From: Longimicrobiales bacterium
GTDB taxonomy: Bacteria > Gemmatimonadota > Gemmatimonadetes > Longimicrobiales > RSA9
Direction of reading: 5' to 3'
Assembly (NCBI GenBank): GCA_035461765.1
Contig: DATHUY010000037.1
Coordinates: forward strand, 1-64,000
DNA length: 64,000 nt
The notes beneath the pieces are model-generated. The model searched no databases and was not told where the DNA came from. It saw nothing but the letters and a program-made list of their open reading frames with translations. A program made the translations under genes and the position numbers. Positions within the stretch are counted from its first letter, which is position 1; each line of letters starts with the position of its first letter. Positions 35,190 through 44,649 of the stretch are shown here, in pieces.

Positions 35190-35379
35190 CACTGCCTCCA
35201 GGCATTCACCAGCTTGAACCGTGCGGCCGCGCATCCTACGTTGCAGCGGGACGCCGTTCCGCGCGACCTGTAAGTGCAACGCACATGCCGTCTTGCACGA
35301 ACGGTTTTTTCCGCGTAATGGCGCTGATAAATTGACTCTTACGCGACACGGCGTACCGCCGGTGTCCTGATTAGCGGTC

Positions 35380-37158
35380 GTGTCTGAACTGCGCAGTGTC
35401 CTCCCATACGTACGCCCCTACGCGGCCGGGATAACGGCCGGGCTGGCGCTCATCGTCGTGTCCAACGGTTTCGGCATCCTGGTACCGTGGCTGATCGGGC
35501 GCGCCATCGACGCCCTTTACGTTCCCGAAACGACGCGCACGGAGCTCCTGCGTTTTGCCGCGTTCGTCATCGGTGCCGCACTGCTGTCGGGCGCCGCCCG
35601 CTTCGGCATGCGGCAGCTGCTGAATGCGATCAGCCGGCGTATCGAGGCGGATCTGCGCGACGCATTCTTTGCCCACCTCATCCGGCTCGACGCGACGTTT
35701 TTCGGCGCCACGCGCACCGGCGATCTCATGAGCCGGGCGACGAATGATCTGCAGGCCGTGCGGCAGGCTGTCGGGCCGGGGATCATGTATCTGACGAACA
35801 CGATCGTCGGCACGGCCGCGGCGCTCGTGTTCATGCTGAGCTACAGCACGTCGCTCACGCTCATCGCGCTCGTGCCGCTCGCGATCCTGCCATTCGTCAT
35901 GAAGTACTTCGGCCGCGTCATTCACCAGAAGGCCGAGCGCATCCAGGACCATCTCGGTGTCCTGTCGAGCATGGTGCAGGAGAACCTGACGGGTGTGCGC
36001 ATCGTGCGCGCGTACAATCAGGAGGAGGCGCAGAAGGCGGAGTTCGACGAATTGAACCGCGAGTACCTGGAGCGTAACATGGCGCTCGCGCGCACATCGG
36101 CCGTGTTCCATCCGAGCCTCAGCATCCTCACCGGACTGGGTCTCCTGGCCGTGCTCTGGTTCGGCGGGCAGCAGGCCATTGCAGGTCAAATATCGAGCGG
36201 CGACTTCGTCGCGTTCATCTTCTACCTGGCCATGCTCACGTGGCCCATGATCGCGCTCGGGTGGGTGATCAATCTGTTCCAGCGCGGTGCGGCTTCGATG
36301 GGCCGTATCAACCGCATCATGACCACTGCACCGACCGTAACCGAGCCCGCGCGTCCGGCGACAATGCCGGCGATCAGGGGTGAGATCGAGTTCCGCGGTG
36401 TGTCCTTCCGCTATCCCGGCACGGAGCGCTGGGTACTGCGCGACGTTTCGTTCCGCATACCCGCCGGACAGACCGTGGCGCTCGTCGGGCCCACGGGCTC
36501 GGGCAAGTCGACGGTGATCGCATTGCTCACGCGTCGCTATGACGTGACGGAAGGCAGCGTGCTGATCGACGACGTGCCGATCGACCGCATCGGGCTCGAC
36601 CAGTTGCGCGCCGCGATCGGCGTGGTGCCGCAGGACGCCTTCGTGTTCTCCGACACGATCGAGAACAACATCGCTCTCAGCGTGCCGGACGGCGCCGGCC
36701 GTTCGGACCGCGTCCGCTGGGCCAGCGATGTCGCGCAACTCACCGACACCATCGCCGGCTTCCCGCTCGGCTTTGCCACGCGCCTCGGTGAGCGCGGCGT
36801 CAACCTGTCAGGCGGTCAGCGCCAGCGGGCGACGCTCGCCCGGGCACTCGCGCGCGATCCCGTGATCCTGGTGCTCGATGATGCGCTGAGCGCTGTCGAT
36901 ACACACACGGAGAAGAGGATTCTTGCCGGGTTGCGGGATGTGATGCGTGAGCGTACGGCCGTGGTGGTGAGTCACCGCGTCAGCGCGGTGATGGGCGCAG
37001 ATCAGATCCTGGTTCTGGACGAGGGCAGAATCGCGGAGCGGGGCACTCACAGCGAGCTGCTGCGGGCGGATGGCGTCTACGCGCGCCTGCTCGAACGCCA
37101 GCTGCTGGAGGAAGGCCTGGAGGCGGAGCCGCTTGCCGCGGATAAGGGGGGCATCTAG
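35380..37158 (+). CDS. ABC exporter, fused permease-ATPase (MsbA/MdlB-like)
   Basis: 592 aa from GTG 35380. Six transmembrane helices in residues ~15-310 are followed by an ATPase domain: Walker A GPTGSGKSTV (about residue 375), Q-loop VVPQDAFVF, signature LSGGQRQRATLARAL, Walker B VILVLDDALSAVD and the H-loop in VSHRVSAV. It acts as a dimer to export lipids, drugs or peptides; the substrate is not evident. The N-terminus lacks a clear ribosome site. A response-regulator gene follows 13 bases after its stop. Confidence 0.92.
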   Translation: MSELRSVLPYVRPYAAGITAGLALIVVSNGFGILVPWLIGRAIDALYVPETTRTELLRFAAFVIGAALLSGAARFGMRQLLNAISRRIEADLRDAFFAHLIRLDATFFGATRTGDLMSRATNDLQAVRQAVGPGIMYLTNTIVGTAAALVFMLSYSTSLTLIALVPLAILPFVMKYFGRVIHQKAERIQDHLGVLSSMVQENLTGVRIVRAYNQEEAQKAEFDELNREYLERNMALARTSAVFHPSLSILTGLGLLAVLWFGGQQAIAGQISSGDFVAFIFYLAMLTWPMIALGWVINLFQRGAASMGRINRIMTTAPTVTEPARPATMPAIRGEIEFRGVSFRYPGTERWVLRDVSFRIPAGQTVALVGPTGSGKSTVIALLTRRYDVTEGSVLIDDVPIDRIGLDQLRAAIGVVPQDAFVFSDTIENNIALSVPDGAGRSDRVRWASDVAQLTDTIAGFPLGFATRLGERGVNLSGGQRQRATLARALARDPVILVLDDALSAVDTHTEKRILAGLRDVMRERTAVVVSHRVSAVMGADQILVLDEGRIAERGTHSELLRADGVYARLLERQLLEEGLEAEPLAADKGGI

Positions 37159-37171
37159 GTTAACGACCAGC

Positions 37172-37552
37172 ATGACCACTCTCGCCAACACCATTCTGCT
37201 CGTCGAAGACGACCCCCTCCTCCGCCATGCGTTTCGGCTGCTGCTCGAAGACGCAGGTTACGAGGTGACCGAGGCCGGGACGGCAGCTCAGGCGCTCGAT
37301 GAAGCGGCGGCTCGCAAGCCTGCGCTCGTCCTGCTCGACCTCGGATTGCCTGACCGACCCGGGCTGGAGGTCGCCCGCCACATTACGTCCCAGCCGGAGA
37401 CAGCCGGGGTGCGCGTCGTCGCGCTGACCGGCCGAGTCGGCGCGCATGAGCGAGACGCCTGTTTCGAGGCTGGCTGCACCCACTTCTTCACGAAGCCCAT
37501 CGAACCGCGCGAGCTGCTGCGTCGGCTGCCCGAGCTGCTCGAACAGGCCTGA
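37172..37552 (+). CDS. Single-domain response regulator (receiver only)
   Basis: 126 aa from ATG 37172. A complete CheY-like receiver with acidic pocket D13/D14, phospho-acceptor D56 in LVLLDLGLPD, T86 in VALTG and K108 in FFTKPI. There is no output domain, so it must act by binding a partner or within a phosphorelay. No histidine kinase is in the window. It lies 13 bases downstream of the ABC exporter. Confidence 0.92.
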   Translation: MTTLANTILLVEDDPLLRHAFRLLLEDAGYEVTEAGTAAQALDEAAARKPALVLLDLGLPDRPGLEVARHITSQPETAGVRVVALTGRVGAHERDACFEAGCTHFFTKPIEPRELLRRLPELLEQA

Positions 37553-37574
37553 TCCTCGCGCAGACGCCGGTCGT

Positions 37575-38303
37575 TCAGAGGCGGTCCAGGATGAACGACG
37601 GCGTCATCTGCGTCAGCCAGCCGGACAGCACGGTGAACGTGCCGCTCACGAGCAGCAGACCGATCGCGACCAGCATCGCGCCGGAGACCTTCTCGATGAT
37701 GGGGATCGCACGGCGCATGCGGTGCGAGGCGCGCAGGAACGCGCCGGTCGCCAGTGCGGCCAGCAGGAACGGCAGCGCCAGCCCGAGCGAATAGCTGCCG
37801 AGCAGTGCCATCCCCTGGCCGAGCGTGGCCCGGGCGGACGCGTAGGTCAGCAGGCCGCCCAGGATCGGGCCAAGGCACGGAGTCCAGCCGGCACCAAATG
37901 CGAAACCGGCGACCGTCGCCCCTGCGTAACCTGCGGGTGTGCGGCTCAGCTGGACCCGTCGTTCCCGCATGAGTGAGCCGATGCGGAACACGCCGAGCAG
38001 GTGCAGGCCGAACACGATGATGAGCAGGCCTCCTATGCGCGCGATCCAGTCCTGATATACCTTCAGGACCTGCCCGATGAGCGTGGCCGACGCGCCGAGG
38101 AGCAGAAAGATGAGAGTGAAGCCGGCAACGAAGAACAGCGCCGGCACCAGCACGGCGCGCCTCGATGTCCCCTCGCGCATCTCATCCAGTGACATGCCGG
38201 TGATGAAACCAAGGTAGCCGGGTACGATCGGCAGTACGCACGGCGAGAGGAATGAAAGCACGCCTGCGGCAAAGGCCGCGGCGAATGTTATGGAACCGTC
38301 CAT
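37575..38303 (-). CDS. ccdA: CcdA-type cytochrome c biogenesis / thiol electron carrier
   Basis: 242 aa, six transmembrane helices, with the two redox cysteines C22 (FLSPCVLP) and C143 (GWTPCLGP). It moves reducing equivalents from thioredoxin to the periplasm, usually for cytochrome c maturation. GGAG lies upstream of ATG 38303. Its start codon overlaps the start of the divergent gene at 38302, so there is no non-coding space between them. It is closer to classical CcdA than the carrier encoded at 2360. Confidence 0.93.
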   Translation of the reverse strand: MDGSITFAAAFAAGVLSFLSPCVLPIVPGYLGFITGMSLDEMREGTSRRAVLVPALFFVAGFTLIFLLLGASATLIGQVLKVYQDWIARIGGLLIIVFGLHLLGVFRIGSLMRERRVQLSRTPAGYAGATVAGFAFGAGWTPCLGPILGGLLTYASARATLGQGMALLGSYSLGLALPFLLAALATGAFLRASHRMRRAIPIIEKVSGAMLVAIGLLLVSGTFTVLSGWLTQMTPSFILDRL

Positions 38304-40077
38304 GTCGACTCCGGGCAGATTGAAGCGGCTTCGACGCTCGCTTTATCGCTTCTATTACCGTCTGAAGTACTTTCCGTTCACCGGCGAGCGTCGCCGACGC
38401 CTCGAACGCGAGGAGCGGGGGTTCGTCGTCATCCAGATCGACGCCCTCGCACACCAGGACCTGCTCCGCGCCATCGAGGGCGGCTACGCCCCGCGCCTCC
38501 GCCGCCTGATCGAGCGCGACGGCTGGGAGCTGCGCCGCTTCCCGGCCGGTCTGCCGAGCGCCACGCCCGCCGCTCAGGCCGCCATTTTCTTCGGCACCAA
38601 GCAGGATATTCCAGCTTTCCGCTTCTACGAGAAGAAGGAACGGCGCCTCATCATAGGCTCCAAACCTGCCGACGTACAGCACATCCGTGACCGCCTCCCC
38701 GAATCCGGCATCCTCGATGGCGGCTCCGGCTACGTGAATATCTACGATGGCGGGGCCGACCGCGCCATTTTCACTCTCGCCGCCAAGAAGCCGCAGCCGT
38801 TTCTGCAGAAGATGGGCGGCGGCCGCGTGGCGCTGCTGATGCTGCTCCATCCGGTCCGCATGCTGCGCATGGTGTTCGACAGTGCGGTCGAGTACCTGCG
38901 CGAGGAGGTCGTGCGCTTCTGGGGTCAGATGCGCGGCGAGTACACGTACTACTGGTGGTATCTCCCGTTTCTCCACATCGGCACGAATGTCGTCCTGCGC
39001 GAGCTCCAGACTCTCGCCGTCCTGCTGGATATCTACACGGGCGTGCCGGCGATCTACACCACCTACAACGTGTACGACGAATTCGCCCACCATTTTGGCC
39101 CCGGCTCGCGCACCGCGTTCAGCAGTGTGCGCGCGCTCGACCGCCGCATCGCGCACATCCTCCGCATGCTGCGACGTGCCCCGGGCCGGCCGTACGATCT
39201 CTACATACTCAGCGACCACGGCCAGACGCCCTCGGTGCCCTACCGTGTCCGCTTCGGTGAGACACTCGGCGAGACCATCGAGAACGCCGCACGCCACGGC
39301 GTGCTCGTGATGGCGGGCACGGGTGATTACTCGCTCGAGCATCAGGACGTCATGGACTTCCTGGTGCAGGAGCTCGAGCACGTATCGGGCGAGTCGAGCC
39401 TGCCCGCGCGCACGGCCGGGCTCGGCCTGGGCCGCTGGATCCGCCAGCACTACAACCTGTTCCCGCTGGTCGCGGAAACCGTGCGTGAGGCGGAGGAATC
39501 GCAGGTGGTCGTCACCTACTCATCGTCTCTCGCGCACGTCTACTGGACGCAGCCTGAGCGTTCGCTATCCTTCGACGAGATCCGCAACGATCCGGACCGG
39601 CGCGCGCTCTACTACTTTCTCGTCGCACACACCGGCATCGGCTGCGTCATCACGCGCATGCTCGATGGCGCGCACGTCGAGACGCTGCGCGGCCGCGCGC
39701 TCGTGATGCCCGACGGCAGCATGGAACTGCTCTCGGGCGTGGATCCGCTGCGCGATTACGCGTCCACCGATGTCGAACGCAAGGCGATAGCCGACCTCGC
39801 CGCCATGCGCAATTCCGGCGACCTCATGCTGTTCGGTGCCTATGATGCGGAGCAGGATTTCTGCATCTGCTTCGACGACCAGATCGGTGCGCACGGCGCC
39901 ATGGGCGGGCGTCAGTCATGGCCGTTCCTGCTGACTCCGCGCGGACTGGTGCCCGAGGATTACACGATCGACGATCCGCTCGATCTGCACCCTCTCTTCG
40001 CCCGTTACTCCGGCCGCTCCCATGGCAAGGCGCCGCCACGACACCCCGACGAGCAGCGCACCGCGTTCACCGGCTGA
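38302..40077 (+). CDS. Alkaline-phosphatase superfamily protein (phosphodiesterase-like)
   Basis: 591 aa if it starts at ATG 38302; an in-frame ATG at 38290 would add four residues. Metal-binding features of the nucleotide pyrophosphatase/phosphodiesterase fold are present: IQIDALAH near residue 45, YDEFAHHFGP in the middle, LSDHGQTPSVPY, and GAHGAMGGRQSWPF near the end. The usual Ser/Thr nucleophile is probably in GLPSATPAAQ. A hydrophobic segment around residues ~170-240 could be membrane-associated. It may hydrolyse phosphodiesters or transfer phosphoglycerol or phosphoethanolamine groups; the substrate is unknown. Confidence 0.82.
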   Translation: MSTPGRLKRLRRSLYRFYYRLKYFPFTGERRRRLEREERGFVVIQIDALAHQDLLRAIEGGYAPRLRRLIERDGWELRRFPAGLPSATPAAQAAIFFGTKQDIPAFRFYEKKERRLIIGSKPADVQHIRDRLPESGILDGGSGYVNIYDGGADRAIFTLAAKKPQPFLQKMGGGRVALLMLLHPVRMLRMVFDSAVEYLREEVVRFWGQMRGEYTYYWWYLPFLHIGTNVVLRELQTLAVLLDIYTGVPAIYTTYNVYDEFAHHFGPGSRTAFSSVRALDRRIAHILRMLRRAPGRPYDLYILSDHGQTPSVPYRVRFGETLGETIENAARHGVLVMAGTGDYSLEHQDVMDFLVQELEHVSGESSLPARTAGLGLGRWIRQHYNLFPLVAETVREAEESQVVVTYSSSLAHVYWTQPERSLSFDEIRNDPDRRALYYFLVAHTGIGCVITRMLDGAHVETLRGRALVMPDGSMELLSGVDPLRDYASTDVERKAIADLAAMRNSGDLMLFGAYDAEQDFCICFDDQIGAHGAMGGRQSWPFLLTPRGLVPEDYTIDDPLDLHPLFARYSGRSHGKAPPRHPDEQRTAFTG

Positions 40078-40098
40078 TCACCGACTGCACCGGGGCGG

Positions 40099-42195
40099 CT
40101 ATTCGGCAGTGATGTCGAAAAGCCGGTCGCGGCGCACGCTCGCACCCGTCTCCGGATCCGAGATCTCCACCTGAAGCCGGTATCTCCCAGGCCGCAGCGT
40201 GGCGGTGCCGATCGTCCGCAGCTCCTGCGTACCATAGATCTCGTGCGGCTCGCCGGTGCGACCATCGAACTCGAGCGTGAGCACGTCCGGCTCGCGGCCC
40301 GTGAGCTGGCGCGCCGCACGCCACAGTGCCGACGCCTCCGGCGCTACCACGATGCGCGTGCGGTAGGGCGCGTCCGCCGGCAGGCCGTAAACCTCGTAGT
40401 AGAGCTCGAATGTTTCGCCGACGCGGTATCGACGGCCCGCCGCCAGCGCGAGACCGACGTCACCGCGCCGCAGCCGATCGGCAGATCCCTGCGGCGCGAT
40501 CACAACGTCGCTGAGCTGCAGTGCAGCGCCGGAGAAATCGGGTACCGTGTGTGTGAGAGCCACCACCGCGCCGAGACGGCGTGCAACATCGGCAACCGTA
40601 ATCCGCACATCCAGCCGACCATGCAGCGGCGTGGCAGCAGACCGCGCCAGGAGCACACGCGTGCTGGTGCTGTCCGGCAGGAGGAACCGCAACGGCTGCT
40701 CCGAGCGCGTGGCTCTGTGTGCAACGGTGTCGATGAAGGCGAGCGCGGACGTCAGTGATACCTGACCGGCAGTATCCGCCAGACGCAGCGCCTGCGCTCG
40801 CGTCAGGGTGATGCCGCTGATGATCTCGGCGCCGTCGGCTGCACGGAACGCGTACAGCTCCGCCTCCACATTCAAACGGGCATCGAATGACGGACGGTAC
40901 CTTTCGCCCTGGACGAAATCCGATACGAAGCGGCGTAGCGCCACCGGATTGTCGCAGTCGACGGCACGCATGCTCCGGGAATCCTCGTGCAGCATGATGT
41001 CAGTCTCGTCGACGGGCCGATAGGCGGCAGGAGGCAGGAACGCGTCCAGCGGTTTCGCCATCGACAGCGTGTCCTCAGGCAGGAACGGGACGTAACCGCA
41101 CATACCGACCCACCGGAACCAGCTGGCATCGCCAAAGCGTGTCAGCATGAGGCCGGGCGGCGCGAGGCCGTGCCGGCGGAGGTCCTCACCCATCAGGACG
41201 GCCATGCCGGCCATGTTCGCCGCATCCCGCAGTGGCGCGTACAGCGGGAACTCGCGGTAGGCCTCGTACAGGCGGCGATAATGCACACCCAGTCGCTCCG
41301 CCAGCGACACGCCGCTCAGGGCCGCGCGGATCTCCCAGCGTTCGCTCAGCCAGCCTGGACGTGCTGCGGTCACGAGCGTGTCCCACACCGCCGCTTCAGC
41401 CAGTGTGAACGTCGGCGCTGACGCGGCGTGGTATTCTGTGATGGCAGCTTCGCCGGCGGACTCCAGTCCCGCGAGGTATGCCGCTGCCCCCATCTGCTCG
41501 GTCGCGGGGGACAACAGGAGTGCGACAGCGCGCACGTACGCGACACGCCCCGGATCAGCGCCGGCCTGTGCTGCTTGAACTGCAAGGGTGAGCGCGCGTG
41601 TCGCGTCGTTCTGCTCGACTGCGATGAACGCTCGCTGAAGCAGTACTTCCCCACTCGCGTTCGCGGCCGCGAGAGCAGCATCCGCTTCGACCAGCAGTTC
41701 GGCGTCGTGGCGCTCGCGTGCAAACCGCGCAAGCTCCACCGCAGCCAGCTCCAGGCCGGGGTGCAGCTCGAGTGCGGTGCGCAGTGCGCGCAGAGCATGC
41801 GCGGAGGCGAGGCTGCGCGGATCAATGAAGCTGCCGGAGTCCGAGTCGTCCAGGCGCACTCTGGCGTCCGGGCCTCGGCGCAGCAGCAGCGCGAGGGCGA
41901 GGTGATGGTCGGGACTGTCAGGATTGCGGGCCAGTGCGCGCTCCAGATCCCACCGCGCGCGGTACGCCGTGCCTCGCCGCGGCTCCAGCTCGTACTCGCG
42001 CAGACGCCGGAGTGATGAGACAACGCGCGTGTCCAGCCCCGACGGCGCACGCGTCGCGGCGACCTGCCCCGCCGTACCGGCGCGCTCCAGCGCATCCCAG
42101 AAGGCTGGCACCGATTGCGACTGCGCCGCACCGGGCGCAGCCGCGGCACACATGACCATCAGGAAGGTGGTGCCCATCATCTCGCGCGGCGCCAT
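40099..42195 (-). CDS. Large exported protein with GWxTD-like C-terminal region
   Basis: 698 aa from ATG 42195. Sec signal in residues ~5-25 (cleavage after GAAQ). Residues ~60-300 are alpha-helical and TPR-like, counting experience-type repeats (ALARNPDSPDHHLALALLLR, LRALRTALELHPG). The rest is beta-rich and resembles the C-terminal region of proteins annotated GWxTD-domain in Acidobacteria and Bacteroidota (LAAGRRYRVGETFELYYEVYGL, LRPGRYRLQVEISDPETGA). Function unknown. It is convergent with the phosphodiesterase-like gene, 22 bases apart. Confidence 0.7.
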   Translation of the reverse strand: MAPREMMGTTFLMVMCAAAAPGAAQSQSVPAFWDALERAGTAGQVAATRAPSGLDTRVVSSLRRLREYELEPRRGTAYRARWDLERALARNPDSPDHHLALALLLRRGPDARVRLDDSDSGSFIDPRSLASAHALRALRTALELHPGLELAAVELARFARERHDAELLVEADAALAAANASGEVLLQRAFIAVEQNDATRALTLAVQAAQAGADPGRVAYVRAVALLLSPATEQMGAAAYLAGLESAGEAAITEYHAASAPTFTLAEAAVWDTLVTAARPGWLSERWEIRAALSGVSLAERLGVHYRRLYEAYREFPLYAPLRDAANMAGMAVLMGEDLRRHGLAPPGLMLTRFGDASWFRWVGMCGYVPFLPEDTLSMAKPLDAFLPPAAYRPVDETDIMLHEDSRSMRAVDCDNPVALRRFVSDFVQGERYRPSFDARLNVEAELYAFRAADGAEIISGITLTRAQALRLADTAGQVSLTSALAFIDTVAHRATRSEQPLRFLLPDSTSTRVLLARSAATPLHGRLDVRITVADVARRLGAVVALTHTVPDFSGAALQLSDVVIAPQGSADRLRRGDVGLALAAGRRYRVGETFELYYEVYGLPADAPYRTRIVVAPEASALWRAARQLTGREPDVLTLEFDGRTGEPHEIYGTQELRTIGTATLRPGRYRLQVEISDPETGASVRRDRLFDITAE

Positions 42196-42276
42196 GGTTC
42201 CCCCTGCTTTTGCAGCGACGGGCAGGATCATTTGCCCCGACAGCATCCGCCCGGCCGCCGATCCGCTGCTGCGTGA

Positions 42277-43224
42277 CTACTCGTCGCGGCGCTCGCTCCC
42301 GGCTGCGCCGTCCGCAAAGCGGTAGCCGATCATCTTGTACGCCAGCTTCGCCACCAGGAAGTCCGGCGCTGACAGGCCGGCGATGGGCGCAAGTTCCACG
42401 ATATCCACCGCGTGCACGGTCCGCTCCGCGAACACCCGTCGCAGCAGCTTCATCACCGGATACCACTGCAGACCGCCGGGCTCCGGTGTGCCCGTCGACG
42501 GCACCAGGGATGGATCGAAGCCGTCCACGTCGAACGTGATGTACACATCCTCACCCAGACGTGACATCACATCATCCATCCACTCCTCGCCCGTGTGTAT
42601 GTCGTCGGCGAGGAATACATGGATGTTGTCCGACTTCCGGACCAGACGCATCTCGTCCGACGTGATCGCACGGATACCGACCGCAACGATCTCGACCCGG
42701 TCCTGCGTCCTGCTCATCACCGAGGCGTGCGAGTACTCGGAGCCTTCATACTCCGGACGCAGATCCGTGTGCGCGTCGAACTGCAACACCGTCAGCCGGC
42801 GACCCTCCTCCTGGAGCCGGTCCGCCCACGCCAGAATCGGAGCACTCGATATCGAATGTTCGCCCCCCAGCGTGATCACAAAGCGACCGGGAGCAGCATC
42901 GAGCACCCGGTCGTACGCAGCACGCAGCTCCGCAATCGCTTCCTGCGGACCGGCTCCCGTCAGCATCAGGGACGGCAGCGTCGCGATCCCGACATCGGCC
43001 GGCTCCCCGTCCAGCTCCTGGTCGTACAGCTCGATGTAGCGCGAAGCATCGATGATCGCCGCTGGACCGTTGCCCGTGCCGCCCCCGAAGCTCGTCGTCG
43101 CCTCGTACGGCACCGGCAGAATCACGACCTTCGCGTTCCCCAGATCGCTCGCCTCTTCGTCCAGCCCCATGAAACTGTGCGGCAGCTCCCACTCCAGCGA
43201 CCGCAGCGATTCCGGCATCCGCAT
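42277..43224 (-). CDS. speB: Agmatinase/arginase-family ureohydrolase
   Basis: 315 aa from ATG 43224, chosen because GGGAGG lies just upstream. Ureohydrolase metal ligands are all visible: GGEHSIS, FDAHTDLR, and FDVDGFDPS with the family end motif VVELAPI-like VDIVELAPIAG. It removes urea from agmatine or arginine (or a related guanidino compound) using two manganese ions; agmatinase is the closest look, but the substrate cannot be fixed from sequence. An ornithine-cyclodeaminase-like gene lies 1.4 kb away on the same strand, which would fit arginine catabolism to proline. Confidence 0.9.
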   Translation of the reverse strand: MRMPESLRSLEWELPHSFMGLDEEASDLGNAKVVILPVPYEATTSFGGGTGNGPAAIIDASRYIELYDQELDGEPADVGIATLPSLMLTGAGPQEAIAELRAAYDRVLDAAPGRFVITLGGEHSISSAPILAWADRLQEEGRRLTVLQFDAHTDLRPEYEGSEYSHASVMSRTQDRVEIVAVGIRAITSDEMRLVRKSDNIHVFLADDIHTGEEWMDDVMSRLGEDVYITFDVDGFDPSLVPSTGTPEPGGLQWYPVMKLLRRVFAERTVHAVDIVELAPIAGLSAPDFLVAKLAYKMIGYRFADGAAGSERRDE

Positions 43225-43408
43225 GACCCCTCCCGATACCTCATTCACCCGCAGCGGACCGCGACCCGGCGCTGCAGCATCTCTCCTGTTCGGCATGGCG
43301 GCAACATGCAAAGACGATGGGGACGGCGCCAGACAGTGACGCGTCGACGTGCGGGTGCTGCGGGGGAATTGATTCGCGAACTCGATGTGCCTGGTGTTCC
43401 GGTTCTGG

Positions 43409-43442
43409 AATCCCGTTCACATTCGAGTGCGAAAACGGGATT
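43409..43442. terminator. Hairpin downstream of fur
   Basis: A perfect 9-bp inverted repeat (43409-43417 and 43434-43442) with a 16-base loop lies 15 bases beyond the fur stop codon. No U tract follows on either strand, so it may terminate weakly or stabilise the 3' end. Confidence 0.5.
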
Positions 43443-43456
43443 TCTGAATCACGACA

Positions 43457-43936
43457 CTAGATGGATTCGATCGGACAGCTCAGGCCTTCCCACCTCAGTT
43501 CCGCACCGGCCGCCTGGCAATCCGCGCACAGTCCATAGATCTGGAGTCTGTACCGCGACGGCTGGAAGCCTTGTCGCCGCGCCGCCTCCTCCTGCATCCG
43601 CACGAGCTCCGTGCTGTGTATCTCTGCCACCTTGCCGCATTCCGTGCAGATCAGGTGCTCGCGCACCGGCTTCTGCCCGAACAGATGCTCATATCGCTTG
43701 AACCCCTCGCCGAAGTCGTGCTCTTCCACCAGCCCGCTCTTCACAAGCATCTCGAGCGTGCGGTAGATCGTCGCCTTCCCGATCCGCTCACCCCGCTCCC
43801 GCAGCAGGTTCTCCAGCTCTTCCACGGACAGGTGCTCCGACGACGCGAACACCACCTCAGCGATCGCTTCGCGCTGTTGCGTTACCGGCAGACCCTGCTC
43901 ACGAAGATATCGGCGGAACAGATGTACGAAGCTCAT
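43457..43936 (-). CDS. fur: Fur-family metal-dependent repressor
   Basis: 159 aa with AAGGAG upstream of ATG 43936. Winged-helix N-terminal domain with the recognition helix in ATIYRTLEMLV (residues ~55-65), a dimerisation domain with metal-site His in REHLIC, and two CxxC zinc pairs, C97/C100 and C137/C140. Whether it senses iron (Fur), peroxide (PerR) or zinc (Zur) cannot be decided; the HIS/Glu layout and the AT-rich Fur-like operator upstream lean to Fur. The operator suggests autoregulation. Confidence 0.88.
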   Translation of the reverse strand: MSFVHLFRRYLREQGLPVTQQREAIAEVVFASSEHLSVEELENLLRERGERIGKATIYRTLEMLVKSGLVEEHDFGEGFKRYEHLFGQKPVREHLICTECGKVAEIHSTELVRMQEEAARRQGFQPSRYRLQIYGLCADCQAAGAELRWEGLSCPIESI

Positions 43937-43959
43937 CTACACTCCTTCGGCGGCCAATC

Positions 43960-43972
43960 AACAATGATTATT
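43960..43972 (-). promoter_or_regulatory. Fur-like box in the fur promoter
   Basis: The 13 bases form a 6-1-6 inverted repeat (AATAAT-C-ATTGTT on the minus strand) with one mismatch, in an AT-rich patch of ~24 bases. It is 24 bases upstream of the fur start and resembles half of the classical GATAATGATAATCATTATC sequence. Confidence 0.5.
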
Positions 43973-44007
43973 AATAGCTGACCGCCACTCGCGCGACAAC
44001 CCGCGGC

Positions 44008-44649
44008 CTACCCCTCACGCCGCGGCTCCCCATCCGTAGCGGCTTCGGTCGGCCCGGGCTCCCACCGGGCTTGCGCCGGCTCCGTCGACCCGGGGTCATC
44101 CGGAGGCTCGAGCTCCGATACCGCGGCATCGGCCGGCTGCGACGCTGGCGCGGGGGCAGTGGGCGCGGATCCGGCGCCGGCAACCGCATCCCCATCCTCA
44201 TCGGTGCCGCCGTCGGCGGGCGGCTCCGTGCGAGGCTGACCGCCCAGCTCGACGATGAGAGCGTCCCAGCGGTCCTGCCCGCCGTCGATCTGCTCCTCGC
44301 GCGGCGATGCCTCGGTGTCCTCGCCGAGGCGACGGAGCACGCCCTGAACGATGCGCGGCACGGCGGCCACGGGTGCGGAGCCGTGCTCATCGAAGCGGGC
44401 GTTGACGGTGGCGGCGCCCTTCCTGTCTCGCGAGACGGTGAAATGCGCCGTGCTGACGCGGCGTCGCTCAGCATCCTCGTCGAACGCGCCGATGACGACG
44501 ACGATACTCTCGCCGATGGCGATGCGTCGTGCCGGGAAGAGCCAGAGATAGTCGATGGCCGGAACCGGCACATGCTCGGGGATGCGCTCGATGAGAGCGT
44601 GGAGCGCGCCGGGGTCGTCGCCGATGTTGAGCCACTGTGCAGTGCTCAT
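44008..44649 (-). CDS. Hypothetical protein with Pro/Glu-rich tail
   Basis: 213 aa. Residues 1-130 form a compact alpha/beta domain (SIVVVIGAFDED, VSTAHFTVSRDRKG) of no recognised family; residues ~130-213 are acidic, Pro/Ala/Glu-rich and probably disordered. No signal peptide. Its ATG overlaps the stop of the ornithine-cyclodeaminase-like gene by four bases (ATGA), so it is the last gene of the operon that starts with the VTT protein. Confidence 0.75.
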   Translation of the reverse strand: MSTAQWLNIGDDPGALHALIERIPEHVPVPAIDYLWLFPARRIAIGESIVVVIGAFDEDAERRRVSTAHFTVSRDRKGAATVNARFDEHGSAPVAAVPRIVQGVLRRLGEDTEASPREEQIDGGQDRWDALIVELGGQPRTEPPADGGTDEDGDAVAGAGSAPTAPAPASQPADAAVSELEPPDDPGSTEPAQARWEPGPTEAATDGEPRREG

